From assembly GCA_050084985.1 (NCBI GenBank), contig JBITNC010000002.1, positions 31,496,001 to 31,560,000 of the forward strand: a DNA stretch of 64,000 nucleotides, given 5' to 3'. The position numbers and the translations under genes are program-made. This document shows, in pieces, positions 11,675 through 23,426 of the stretch. Under the pieces are notes generated by a model. It worked only from the letters and a program-made list of their open reading frames with translations, was not told the DNA's origin and did not search any database. The first letter of the stretch is position 1. Each line of letters begins with the position of its first letter. This stretch comes from Nageia nagi. Lineage: Eukaryota; Pinophyta.

Positions 11675-12480
11675 TGTAATGTCCCCATTTTTATGGTGTT
11701 TTCCCCATTTCACCTCTGATAAATGGAAACATTAGATTAGGAGTATTTTTATTTAATTTTGGCAATTTAGTGGATTTTTAGCCAAATTATTGTTAGTTCC
11801 ACTTGGAGAGTAATTGTCGTGGAACTTACAACAGCAACAAATACCCTCCAATGGCGCAAAAAGTGCCATCTAAGAGGTCTCCAATTGTACAAACAGCAGC
11901 CAACACATCAGTCCCGAAAATGCCAACCACAACCCATACAATGGCTCTTTCCTTTCCATATTGAATTGCAGTCTTTCTCTACCCTAATGCAGCCCATGAA
12001 TAATAAAAAAGAGTTTTCAAAACTTTACCAAAAGGTACCCAAACAGTCTCTCTTCCAACAATAGCCATGACACCATCAAATGCAGCCCCTTTTATATGGA
12101 TGAAAGCCTTCAAAGCTTTCCCCAAAGATACCATAACAGTCCTTTTATCAACAACAGCCAACGAATTTGCTCTATCCTTGGCGACTTCAAACTTGTGATG
12201 AGAGCTCTCCCAAATGATCTTGATGAAGATCATTAATGCCCCTTTTGCAACAATCGACAATACATGACTATGTGCTCTCCCAGTGTCAAAACCATCATCA
12301 AATGGAGCAAGAGCAACAAGCACATCAGCAGCAGTCCCAACTACATGCAATGACGCCTCTATTAGATGAAGGAGAGCCTCAGCGTCCAAGCATGCAGACA
12401 CAACCCCACCAAGTGAAGCCATTGAAAGTGCTATAATCTCCTCAGCGCTGCTGGCCTGTGATTCAAACTCAAAATACAAT
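11675..12480. other. Foreign insert inside the gypsy element, with 166-codon frame
   Basis: It begins TGTAATGTCCCCATTTTTAT, matching the start of the solo LTR at 10324 in the opposite orientation for about 150 bp, then departs. Bases 12479-11979 (minus) are open for 166 codons with an alanine- and valine-rich product (ALLHLIEASLHVVGTAADVL). It has a weak internal repeat of about 34 residues: VSLGKALKAF...KGAAF against VPFGKVLKTL...SWAAL. I recognise no domain. It could be a captured host fragment or a chance frame in repeat DNA. Confidence 0.4.
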
Positions 12481-14360
12481 AAAAAATCAACAAGTTAAAA
12501 TTACCATACAAGACATACCTCCAACCAAGACTTTCATGATCACCACTAACTCCTCCAACGTCTAGGTGGTGCACCAAAGGGTGGACAAACTGTGCCACGG
12601 CAAGAATCCTCCTCTCTATGACACCCAAATCAAGACATCCTCCTCCAAATGTTGAAGATGACTCCATGCCTTTACGAAGCTCCTACAAGGTGTCATCCCT
12701 TATAGCTAGTATGATGTCCTCCTAGCCAAGTGCTTTACCTCCATATACTCGCTCCAAGCGGCTAGATGAAGCCTAAGGAAAGTAATCCTTGATTCCTTGC
12801 AGGGTATACTCTTTCTCATTGACCTCAAATTTCATTACCAACTTTTGATAATTACAGCAGATGTCTCCCAAGTTGTACAGCCATTGCACTCCCAATATCA
12901 AATGCAGAATTCCATCTAGGGGATAGACGTAGAAGTCTTCCCTAGTCACAAGTCCTGGACCCTTACTTCGAACTTCTCCACTATACTATCAACCAATATG
13001 AGCTTCCCATTGGCATTGGTGACACAAAACCCGTCGAACTCCTCAGTCTTGAGTCCCTTCTTGCACATAAATTCTTCATCAATGAAATTATGTGTGGCTC
13101 TTGGATCTACAACACCATCACCTCTTGGTTTGCAGCCATCCCCTTAACTTTGAGTGTGAAGTACTTGGGTACTCCGCATCCCCCCTTTGACATCCTTTCC
13201 ATCGTGAGTAGGATGTTCTTGCTCCAAGTCCATCCTTCCCAAATCTAGCTCCAAATCGGAAACATTGTCCTCCAAAAGCACCTCAATGTAGTGGACTTCT
13301 CCTTTGCCCAAACACCTATGGCCACGCTCCCAAGGTTGCTTGCAATTGAAGCATAGATCCCTTTTTCTCAACTCATTCCTAGTCTACAGGTTCGGTTTGC
13401 TCTCTCCCGACGGTTGGCTTCTCTTGGTGGCGGGAGGTCCTATCTCCAACGTCCACTTCCCAAACGTCCCCATCTTGGGTGGCATAGTGGATCTAATCTT
13501 CATCATGCCAGGTTCCAAATCCAGCACCCTCTTAATGGCATCCTATACTTGTGTTGGGTAGAAAGCCTTCACAAATCCCCTCAATGGTTTCGAAAACCCC
13601 TCTGAAGAGAAAAGTAACCCTTTTCTTTGAAATGCTAGGGACCATTACAGCGATCCGCTAGAATTCCACCACCTACTCCTCTATTGATCCCTTTTGCTTC
13701 ACTGCAGCTAGGTCCTTGATGTAGTCATCCTCATCTTTTCGGTCGAATCAGTCTATCATCCTCCTGTTGAACACATCAAAGGAAGTGATAGCTCCATGAC
13801 CTTGCATGGTCATGCCATGCTGCCACTAGTCATATGCTAGGCCATCCAAGTCTAGTGTAGCAAACCGTATGGCATCTTCCTCCACCATGGGACTGAGCGT
13901 GAAATATGTTTGCAACTTTTGTAGCCATGCCCTTACAATCATCTTATTACTTCCATCAAACAAGAGCACCTGCATTCTGCTCAACCTTTGCTACAAGTTT
14001 GTCCTATCCTCCCGTGGTTTGCTTTGTGAATAACTCCAACTAGCCTTCTTACCCAAAAATTCCATATACATGGAAAAGGTCATGTCACTCTTGAATTCTA
14101 GCGAATTCAAGGAGTACTCTCAATACAACTGATTGAGCTCAAGGGGTGAAATCAAGCTCATCCCACTCTCCTACTTGGGAAAAAACATGGGTTTGCTAGT
14201 ACGTGGTATGGGTGGAGGTGCAGCAGCCATCTTCAGGATGTCCACATTGAAGAATCTCTCCATCATCGGCTCTTCGGCAAGTGGATCTCTGGTAGATCAT
14301 GTCCTAAACAGTGAATATCCCCCATTGTCCATCATTATGGAAAACCTAGATCTATAAAAT
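12481..14360 (-). pseudogene. gag-protease of the gypsy element (decayed)
   Basis: From about 14000 leftward: a Retrotrans_gag core (FATLDLDGLAYDQWQHGMTM, then FDVFNRRMID, KDEDDYIKDLAAVKQKGS). The gag zinc knuckle CFNCKQPWERGHRC is at about 13350-13310. The protease region (about 13110-13000) reads THNFIDEEFM...KKGL...FCVTNANGKLILVDS. The post-protease stretch FYVYPLDGILHLILGVQWL with MKFEVNEKEYTLQGI comes just before RT would begin. The catalytic D-S/T-G is changed, and stops and shifts are frequent. The order gag-zinc knuckle-protease fits a gypsy element on the minus strand. Confidence 0.8.
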
Positions 14361-14781
14361 ACTGGATCTCCTCGATCAAACCCTAGGTATCTGGATCTAT
14401 GCATGGATGCTTCTCCTTCTGGCTCTTTCTCATGACTAGAAGTGGATCTCTAGGTATCGGTCATCCTAGAGCTTCCCCAACTCCAACGTCCCTCTCATGT
14501 TCTTCCTTTTTGGCTGCATGCTCTTTCTATTGCTACGTTTGTTGCACAATTGTCTTCATTATGTTTAACAAATCATCAAACTTCTTTTTGGTCGAATTTT
14601 TAGGTGGATTCTCCCTTTCCTCATGCACCTCTTCCTCTTCATGTGCATTTTCTAGTCATCCTTGGATCTAGTTTGTGGTACCAAGGGATTCTTCTTCCCC
14701 TTCTGACGTTGGTAAACCTTCTCAGTTGATTGCATTTAGCAATCCTCCCACAAGATGACAGGATTATAGCTATGAGACCAT

Positions 14782-15543
14782 TGTAATGTTTTGAAAATAT
14801 CCTTATTCCAAATTATTAGCCAATTAAGCTATGAACAAGGAAATGAGCAAGAACAATGAATTATGCCACAAAATAAACAACACACAAGAAAAATTGGAGA
14901 ACAAATGCCAACATCTCAATATTAAGCAATGATGGAGCTGAGACAATGCAATATGGCCCAATAATGTTGATGTGTAGCTCAAAGGACCAGATCTAGCGCA
15001 CACCACACTCCAACTGCAACTGGAAAGCTGACATCACACTCGTAGGGCCTTCAATCCCCGAATCTGAGATGCAAAACTGGATTGATTAAGGGTTTCCATC
15101 CTTAGCCAAGATCTAGTGAGGGCTACGTCCCACTAAACCTTTCCCTTGCTAGGTTTCCGTCCAACAAGAGGTCCAAGAGATGGCACTTCCTCTCCAATCC
15201 TACACCAACCATATATATAGGAATTCGTCAAGGTTAGGTGCCAAGACTCCCACCTTGGAGACGTTGAACTTGGGCATCTCACCTCTAGCCTCGGGATAAC
15301 TCCAATCCATTCGCTCACTCCTAATCATGCATTGGGGTCTTGGGATCCCCACAATCCATTTAAATGCTAATTATGTTCCTAATCTAACTCAAGGAGGGAG
15401 ACATCCCACATTGGGCTCACAATTGGTTCATTGGACCCATAAGTCTCCAATCTCGAGATTACAATCAAGCCTACAATACATTAACTACTTATATCTACCA
15501 AATCACACCTAAAAAGGAACGGCTAATAAAACGGAACATCATA
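14782..15543 (-). repeat. 5' LTR of the gypsy element
   Basis: 762 bp, ending next to the primer-binding site. A TATATATA motif near 15215 is the likely promoter TATA box. It contains a GTGAGCCCAATGTGGGATGTC segment shared with the LTRs at 20721-21890 and 37920-39044, so the three LTR families are related. Confidence 0.8.
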
Positions 15544-16099
15544 ATTCTCCACCTCTTAGACAGAGTAGAGATGACAAATCCTATCATTGCAAGGAATAAG
15601 GTTATCAATCTCAACTCGTAGTTGGTGAGAGAATACTCTCAGGTGACCAAGGGGTAACCCTCAAACAATGCAACCAAGAGGTAACAATCAAACAATGTGT
15701 CCAAAGGGAAGACAGTACAATTTGGTGATGATGCCATCAATAATTTGTTGGACATGCTTCACATACAAGACCACCTTAGGGCTAAGAGGTTGGGGGAGAG
15801 GTACAAGTAACCTAAATATATTATAAGTAAATATTATTATTGACAGCTCTATTAACCATGTCCTTTGAAGGAATAAGATGACGAGGAGCATCCAATCAAG
15901 TACCTAAATGGGGGAAGTTGATCAATGAAGAAGTCGATGGATTGGACAAGCAAACTAGCCTCAAATACCAACATTGTCAGCGCTTGGTGAGACCTAAGGA
16001 AGCAATATTCTATAAAGAACACAATGCAAAATATGGATACCTCTCACAACTTGAAGTAAAGTCACATAGTGACATGAGTCTATGAAGATAGATGGTGAG

Positions 16100-17320
16100 C
16101 CTAAATATACTCTTTAAACGGAGGGCTAAGCAACAAACACATCTTGAACAATACACTAGAACAACTATTTGTTTGCAATGGACCATGCACTAAAGCATAA
16201 TAATTTGAACTCTCTCAATACATGCCCACCCAATAGACCCTAAATTGATGCCCATACCTTAAATCCATAAAGAACTATGGATTTAATGATTGCATTGAAG
16301 AAGCATTTCTTTTAAGGAATATTCTAGAAGTGTATTTGAAGCCACTAACATTCTAGGATGGAAAGTGAAGCATATCCCTTGCAAAGGCATGATTGTGAGG
16401 TTGGTTTCAAATTAAGGGATGGATAAGAAAATTGAACCCTTAAATAAGTATAAACAATTGTGATCTCGACTAGCTCCCCTTTATAGAAGAACTAAAACTT
16501 GGAAAGAGCATCCTAAGAAGTATTAAAGATCATGACCTTAGTCCCGCTAATGTTAACTAGCAACTATTTAATCTTGCAAAAGCGAGCAAGTGCATCTAAT
16601 TGTCTCAAAAGGCCTTTCATGGAATGAAAAAAGAGTCACATCATTTGCAAACAATAATATAGTGATCAGAACATGATGCAACAAGCAACCATCATCAATA
16701 TGAGTGTGCTACTGAAGAAAATCCTCAAGTTCATCTATGTAAGTATCGAAAAGAGTTGGCAATAGAGGACATCCATATTTAACACCAATAGTACTCTTGA
16801 AAAGTCTAAGATTTCATGGGCAATCTTGAATCAACCAATGATTGTTTTATAAAGCCTCATGATGGAAATAATGAAGGTATATGAGATACCAATGGTATGT
16901 AGCTTTTGGAGAAGCAAGTGTTGTCGAACAATGTCAAAGGCCTTCCAAAAGTCAACAAAGCACCAAAAGACTTTAGAAGACCTTTGACGAGCCTCCTCAA
17001 TAGTATGGATGTCACTCCTAAGCTAGCTTAACCTTATGCCCTCTAATTAGCACAATCCAAGTGGTCTGATGACATCATGTCCAACATTATTGCATAAAGT
17101 TTAGCAAATGTGAGTCCAATCCTTATAGATCTATAGTTGTTCAAGTTTGAACTATCCCTCGACTTATGAATACGATGAATGATGTGTTGCAAAACTCTTT
17201 GAATTGCCTTAAAGAGACTCCACAATTGCACCCCACCCCAACCTCCATCTCTTGTCAAACCCAATCCAACTCTACAAACACCTAACTTGAGAAGTTTCAC
17301 ACACATTCCAAATTATTTCT
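16100..17320 (-). pseudogene. LINE reverse transcriptase remnant
   Basis: Minus-strand motifs in order: SSNLNNYRSIRIGLTFAKLY (about 17150; LINE NYRTI.IGHT.AKLY), VDFWKAFDIV (about 16960), IGVKYGCPLLPTLFDTYIDE (about 16780), FANDVTLF (about 16650, the catalytic YADD box), then VNISGTKVMIFN. The YADD box reads FAND, so one catalytic Asp is lost, and frames shift repeatedly. No ORF1, endonuclease or poly-A tail was identified. The same LINE family recurs on the plus strand at 32040-33025. Confidence 0.8.
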
Positions 17321-19614
17321 CAAACAAATTCTTCAAAGGGTCATTTCCTAAGATACATGGGGTTTCAAGGATAGGGATAGCGACGGATGAGGGGGCATGT
17401 TTTGACAACGAGAGGGGAGAGCATGCCACTTTTACGAAACAGTACAAGGATAACAAGGAAATGACATATAAAAATATATAAAAAATAAATAAAATATAAA
17501 AAATTTAAACTTAAAAATTAGAAATTAAAAATTAAAACATTCAATAGATTAAATATTGAAGTTTTATATTTTTTAAATATTATATATTTTAAAATATTAA
17601 TCGTTAAATATTAAAAGCCCAAACAAGTCACCCTCAAACTAAAAAGAATTTCTATTTTAGGTGAGGATGAGTGCGAGGATCCTCTCTTCGTCGCATCATC
17701 CTCCTGGAATAATATTGCTTGATTCATTACTTACATGGGTACTACTATTTAGCTACTACATGAATTTAAAGTTTGAGGGAAAGTAAACATAGTACAAAGT
17801 TGGCAAAAAAATCCTCCTCCATACTCTGAGTTGGCAAAAGAATCCTCCTCCATACTCTGAGTTGGCAAGAAATGGGATTCTAGAGGTTCAAGAAGGATTT
17901 GGTAACGATAATGTTGGCTAACAATTATATGGGCTTCACTCGTTCCATGCCATATTAAGCATAAAAACAAAAGGACATGAATGTGACTCCGTTTTTTTTC
18001 AATAATTTAGTTTTTTACGTTTTTTAATTTAAAAAATTAATTGCTACACATTAATTTTATTTTATTTTTCCTTTTTTCTATTAAATGTTTTACTATTAAA
18101 TCTAAGATCATCCTCGATTTCGGTTGATTGTGCCAAGGACAATTTAAGTTGGGTGGCCCCAACAAGAGACAGCAAGAAACATCCCCTATGTCGTTTGACC
18201 AGTTTGAAGATACCACGATGAAAAGAACAACCTCAAAAGGCTAGGGGACATCTCCATGTAACCCTGCTTATTTCTCAACACTTAGTGTTTAGAAGGAACC
18301 CACTTGTTCTCTACTTTGATATATATACCAATCACAATATAAGTGCATGTGGAGGTTAGATAGCTAATTATTCTTCAGCTACTTGACTACATAACCACAT
18401 AACTGACCAATAACTTCTCGAATACCTAACCACCCCAATAATTGGGTGATTATTATAAAATCTGATAGTTCACTTCCAAAAGTTTACAATTAGTAAACAC
18501 AAAATACTGGTTTCTGCTTCTTCCATGCAAAAAAAATGCTCATAGTATACACAAAGGATAACAGAAAATACAATGAAATTGTTGTAACAAATTTATTCAA
18601 AGTGAAAGAACGGTTAGATTTTAAACATTTTTATAATGACCCAATTTCCAAAGGCCTCAAAGACCAATATCTTTTGGTACATCAACATGCTATAAGTAGT
18701 GAGAATATGCAATGCACAGTTTCTTCCAATTACTTTGTATTGAAGGCATTACAGCATGATAACTTCCTCAACATATGCATAAATCTCAATTTGTTTCAAA
18801 GGATTCTTCCTTGCGCTGATTCTTTTTAAAATAGCACATATTAGCAAATTGTTATTATTATTGTGTTTGTTGTAGATAAGCACTTCATGAAACTAGTAGT
18901 TGTGCTCCTCACAGTGGATACTGGTGAATCGGACACTAGAATTTTTCATATTGAGGCTTCCCAAACTAAGAATATATGCGTACATATTTCTAAGTACCAA
19001 ATAAAGGATTCAAAAGACAGGAAATTTACAGTGGCAAGTGTACAAGGGTTATTGCCTTTGGAGCCTGAAAAGATAATCCTTGTTGCAGAATTCAATGCTC
19101 CCTCCATAACTTTCTACAAGAATAAACAAGAATCATAGAATCTTAACCACTTAAATTCAGTCATATTGAGAAAATATTCACACAAGAAATGATTCATGAA
19201 AACTGCTACTTAGAAACACTCAATGTCCTAAACAGAAACATGACAATCCACTCTACCTTCCTTATTTTCGAGTCATTCCAAGGACCTATATCAGAAAATA
19301 AGCAACCACCTAAGCCATCACAAGTGCAAGTTCCACCCAAAAACTCTGGCAACTGGCTGTACCAAATGACAACAGGTTACTTCATCAATCTTTCCATATA
19401 CAAAGTGATCCATTCACTAAAAATCATAGTGCTAAAAATACCTTCTATCTATGATTTCCAACAGCTTACTCTGGTATTGGCTGCCTAGAACCTGCCATAA
19501 AATTGCAAATGTTTATGTGAAGATATCCAGCAGTGCATGTTCATAAAAGCAAACAATCAAGATCAAATAATTGAATTAGGATACAAAGAAAATTCGTGAT
19601 GGGTGATCACATAC
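17321..19614. other. AT-rich sequence without recognisable gene
   Basis: Bases 17460-17640 are nearly pure A/T. Open frames at 18536-18829 and 18863-19138 (plus) match nothing I know. If the SFH gene is complete this is part of the intron after its last visible exon. Confidence 0.5.
17801..17869. repeat. 31-bp tandem repeat, 2.2 copies
   Basis: Units beginning TGGCAAAA and holding TCCTCCTCCATACTCTGAGT start at 17801, 17832 and (partial) 17863. Confidence 0.85.
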
Positions 19615-19716
19615 AACAATTTTTGCTGTTGTTCTAGGATCTAAAAATCCCTTTACTGTGTTCCATAAAAGCTTGAAACCAGAGCTCGCATTGACAATCA
19701 GTAGGGAACTCAAGGT
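19615..19716 (-). CDS. SFH gene, visible exon 5 (Sec14 domain)
   Basis: Phase-0 exon of 34 codons between AG (TTGATGCAG) and a consensus donor GTATGT. It reads TLSSLLIVNASSGFKLLWNT, then VKGFLDPRTTAKIV. Family members have TL..MFI.NAG.GFR.LWNTVKSFLDPKTTAKI, part of the CRAL-TRIO lipid-binding domain floor. NAG is changed to NAS here, a mild difference. The next expected residues (VLGNKYQSK) are not found in 1-19614, so the following intron is longer than 19 kb or the gene ends here. Confidence 0.9.
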
Positions 19717-20070
19717 CTGCATCAACCAGAGTATAAACAAGAGTTTAAAATGCAGAAAAATAACTGCAAAAAAATTCATAACCATGCACGAAAAAAAAAA
19801 TGTCCACGTGAAATGACTGTATTGACTAAGGGAACAACGTACAAGGAAGTCCTACTGGAAATAAACTAGTTATGTGTTATGGTAAAACTGTAAAGGTCCA
19901 TTTCTTGCCTAGTGAAGGAAATATAAATTACAATATTGTAGTTTTATTTTTCTAGTACATGAGAGAATGCAACAAAATACTTCCAACAAAATCCTATTTC
20001 CGAATGAACACAACAAAACATGATAATTGGGAAGTCTTTGTTGCTGATTGCAGTATGCAGGTATACAAAG

Positions 20071-22975
20071 CATGGAATAAAAATATGGTTTTTTGTAAAT
20101 AAGGCCCAGGCCAAATAAGTAAAAACGGCCAAAAAAAACTGTCAGTATGATGAAAATGGAAAATATGGGAAAAGTTTGTGGCAAAAAAATGGAAAATTCG
20201 GAAAAAAAACGGACAAAAGATGGAAAAAGACGACAGATTTGGGAAAAATATATGGTGCGTTAAAAAATTTTAAAAATGAAATTTTTTGATATTTTTCTAT
20301 AGAATAAGCTTATATAATTGTCATAAATGATTAAATCATTCCCATAAACAACCATATCATCTATCAAAATGATAGTAGATCGTAATTCATGTTCATAAAT
20401 CATAACATCAATATATGAAAATAAAAGTCATCTACAAAATGTATGTCAGATCAAGATGTCTGCTCATAAAATCATAAGTGTACTACGACTGTCTCATAGA
20501 CTCATAATGCCACTAAGTGTCAAGCACTAACAAAGTACAAAAAATTTTAAAATACTAAATAACTAAATACAATGTCTCATGAGTCATAACTCATCAATGT
20601 GTGTGGTCTAGGCCCCTAGGGCTCTAGCCCTTTTACTAATCAATCGGCTGCCACTACTACCACCACCACCACATGCTCTACTAATCAGAGTAGTAGAAGA
20701 TTGAGAAGGTGCTCTCCTAGTGTGAGGATCCAAAATGAACCTCAAATCAAATATTAGTAACTCAATAATCAAATGCACAAACTAGGGTTCCCAACACCCA
20801 CAACAACACTTCCACAACACCAACAATGGGCCTCTAGGGTACCAAACACACATACACCCAACAAATGCTCACAATGATGAATATGCAAGTCTACAACATC
20901 AACGATGGCCACAATACGGAAAACCAACATAAATAAATGCTACAAACACCAACGCATGCACAATTATGGAACAATGGTGCTCAACAATGCCTATATTATG
21001 ACATGAGATGAATAACAATACAAACCCTAGCTCCCAGAGCTGGACGTTGGCCTCCAAGGAGCCAACTAGGGCACAAAAATGTGAAACCCTCACTAATATG
21101 CTGCTGAACCATGGGATAGACGCACTCCCTCAGACTCTGAATTCTCTCCACTGAAGGAGCCCTCCTGGAACCCTAGATATCCACTGAAGGAAGAAGTGTA
21201 TCCTCGGAATGTCACCGGATGGGCTTGGTACTCCACCAAAGCCGTAGATAGTCAGGATACCAACGCCTACCTACCCTCTAAACGCTCCGCCTAGGAAGAG
21301 GTGCTTAGCACCGCTAAGACTTGTTGCCCGAAGGTCTAGTATAAAGTGTATAACAATCAAGTGGTAATTATCAATGAGGTCCTCATGTCTATTTATACTT
21401 TACATCATGTCCGAATCTCACCTTGGAATCATCCCAGGCCCATGTAATCCAACATTGGGGTTAAAGAGGTCAACCATGCCAACGTGGGGGTCATAATGGC
21501 TCAGTGTGCCAATGTGGGGATCATAAAGGTCCATCAAGCTGATGTGGCAGTCATAATGGCCCATTAGGCTGACGTGGGGGTCCTGGAGTGCCCAAGTGCC
21601 AAAATGGGGGTGCGGGGCCCTCCCCAATGTTGCGCAAGCATGCTAGTATCCATCCAATCCATCAATGTATCAATATATCTCGAGATTCCCACAATTCGGG
21701 ATCTCCACACATCACACAAACCTATTCTACTACTCAAGAGGGAGACGTCCCACTTGGGGCTCATAGTGGGGTCCACAAGACCTATTATTATTCCTATCCT
21801 AAGTTACAATGAGGTACATGAAAACGCACAAAGTAAATATAGTACAAGGTGCCCAACGAGTCCCATTACATATTCAAGGGGGGCGTCACATGTAGGCATA
21901 GGAGCACTATGAGGAGAATATTCTCAACTACTAGAACTGCCACCAACACTCTTGCGGGGCCTCTACCTCTACCTCTAATACCAAATAAGTGGCTCATCAT
22001 CCTTAGGCTCACTCTCAATGTCTCAGTAAACCTGACGCTCATAAACCTGTTGAGATCCAACACCATGATCAAACACCACAACAAGAGGCAATGGATCAAA
22101 ACGTTGTGGCTCCGCCTCCTCCTCTACCATTCTTCTCAAAATACTTTGTGTAACTGCTCCTTTGGATTTGCCACTACATCCACTGGAGGTGCATCACTGT
22201 AAAAAAAAAGGCAAAAAAAAGTCAACATTTATAAGGTCTATCAAGAGTTTTTAAATATCACCGGATAGGCTTGTTACAAAGATTACAATTTAAAAATGTT
22301 GAACTGTCTTGAACCCCCTCTAACGGAGTTACATACTACCAAAATCTATCCAACTCCTTAGGCATTTTGCAAGTGAAGAAATAGAGCTCCCAACTTTAAA
22401 CAACATCCTCCAACAATGCTCCCCTCTCCTTTTGCTAAGCCTACGAGTAACAAATGAACTAAAAACCTCCCTTTTTTGCCTTTAAAACGTCTTCAACTGA
22501 TGTCTAGCTAGATCTCGCATATTTGTAGCATATTTGACGTTTTTGTCGCGTATTTTAGACGTTTAAATGCCAAAGACAAAAAATACGATGAATTTGGCCT
22601 TTTTTCCATGTTTTGCTCCTGTCTGTCGGCATTTTCAAGGCACATTCGACGAATTTTAGACATTTAAACACGTTTTTTGGGCCTACAAATGGTAAATATG
22701 GCGGGTACAAGAATGGACTTTAAGTTGTCATTTTCTTCCATGCTTTTTTGGCATTTTTTTATGTTTTGGGGTGATTATACGTGTTTTTAGCCATATTTTA
22801 TTTTTGGCCAAAATCTACGTTTTTTTGGGCATTTTTCCCCTTTTTGGCATTTTTTTGCATTTAAACAATCGTATTTTGCTCTAATTTTTTTTTTATTTTT
22901 TGGAGGAAAATACGATTTAAAAAAAATGGTTATTACATCGTATTTGAAGTTTATACGGCATTTTTTTGTTCTATG
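20071..22975 (-). mobile_element. hAT-like transposon remnant, interrupted by a solo LTR
   Basis: The ends are a degenerate inverted pair: CATGGAATAAAAATATGG on the left, and the complement of GCATTTTTTTGTTCTATG on the right. The same terminus bounds the MITE at 52687. The flanking eight bases (ATACAAAG and CTATAGAG) match at five positions. Inside, minus-strand 22190-21900 reads like a hAT C-terminal tail (SILRRMVEEEAEPQRFDPL, DIESEPKDDEPLIW). This tail seems to resume at 20720-20600 after the LTR. The subterminal regions are rich in short A- and T-runs with TTTGGC/GCCAAA motifs. The catalytic core was not identified. Confidence 0.55.
20721..21890 (-). mobile_element. Solo LTR inside the hAT remnant
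   Basis: Termini TGTGA (20721) and TCACA (21890) are perfect 5-bp inverted ends. Flanks CCTAG and TGTAG agree at three of five bases, so the target duplication is degraded. On the minus strand it begins TGTGACGCCCCCC. Bases 20990-21080 match 38700-38790 in reverse complement (CCTAGTTGGCTCCTT), which shows a repeat family. Confidence 0.7.
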
Positions 22976-23426
22976 CTATAGAGGCATTCAAGGTAAAAAA
23001 CTTTGGCAATGACAACCTTATTTGAATATACATAAGAGAAGTTTAGAAAATAAAAGGTTATATCATATGTGATTACAATTGTACATGATGGAGCATGAAA
23101 TGTTGAAAAGACTCCCATACAGTGGAACAAAAATTTATACTTGATAACCAATCATGGAGAATAATTTGTTAAATGTAACATGTCTTCTAGGCCCAAAATA
23201 CTAAGATCGATGTTTTAAACAACCATTATCCCACTTAAACCTCAACTTTTGTAAGAAGTCACAACGCAATATAATCATTAAGGATTACATGCATATGTAT
23301 ACAATAAGTAGTTTGTTGAATACAACCAACATGGTTGTCTTCTAGCCCCAAAATAACATTTCACAAGATACCTATGAATAGATACAAACAACTCATATAA
23401 TCCCTACATACTGGAGTGATTCTAAC

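Larger units (their letters stand above)
11132..15543 (-). mobile_element. Ty3/gypsy element with LTRs and target duplication
   Basis: Direct repeats 11132-11674 and 14782-15543 are the two LTRs (shared block AATTATTAGCCAATTAAGC). ATTCT flanks both outer ends (11127-11131 and 15544-15548), which supports a single insertion. Both outer TG/CA termini are mutated (TATAATG on the left, CATCATA on the right). Immediately inside the 5' LTR lies a primer-binding site reading TGGTCTCATAGC on the minus strand (about 14780-14769), close to the initiator-Met type TGGTATCAGAGC. The interior holds gag and protease only; RT, RNase H and integrase are absent, replaced by 11675-12480. Confidence 0.85.

Noticed and set aside
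1-19614. Search for the next SFH exon (expected VLGNKYQSK and the LPEFLGG region).
   Set aside because: No minus-strand stretch with these residues and an acceptor site was found by eye; it probably lies outside the window.
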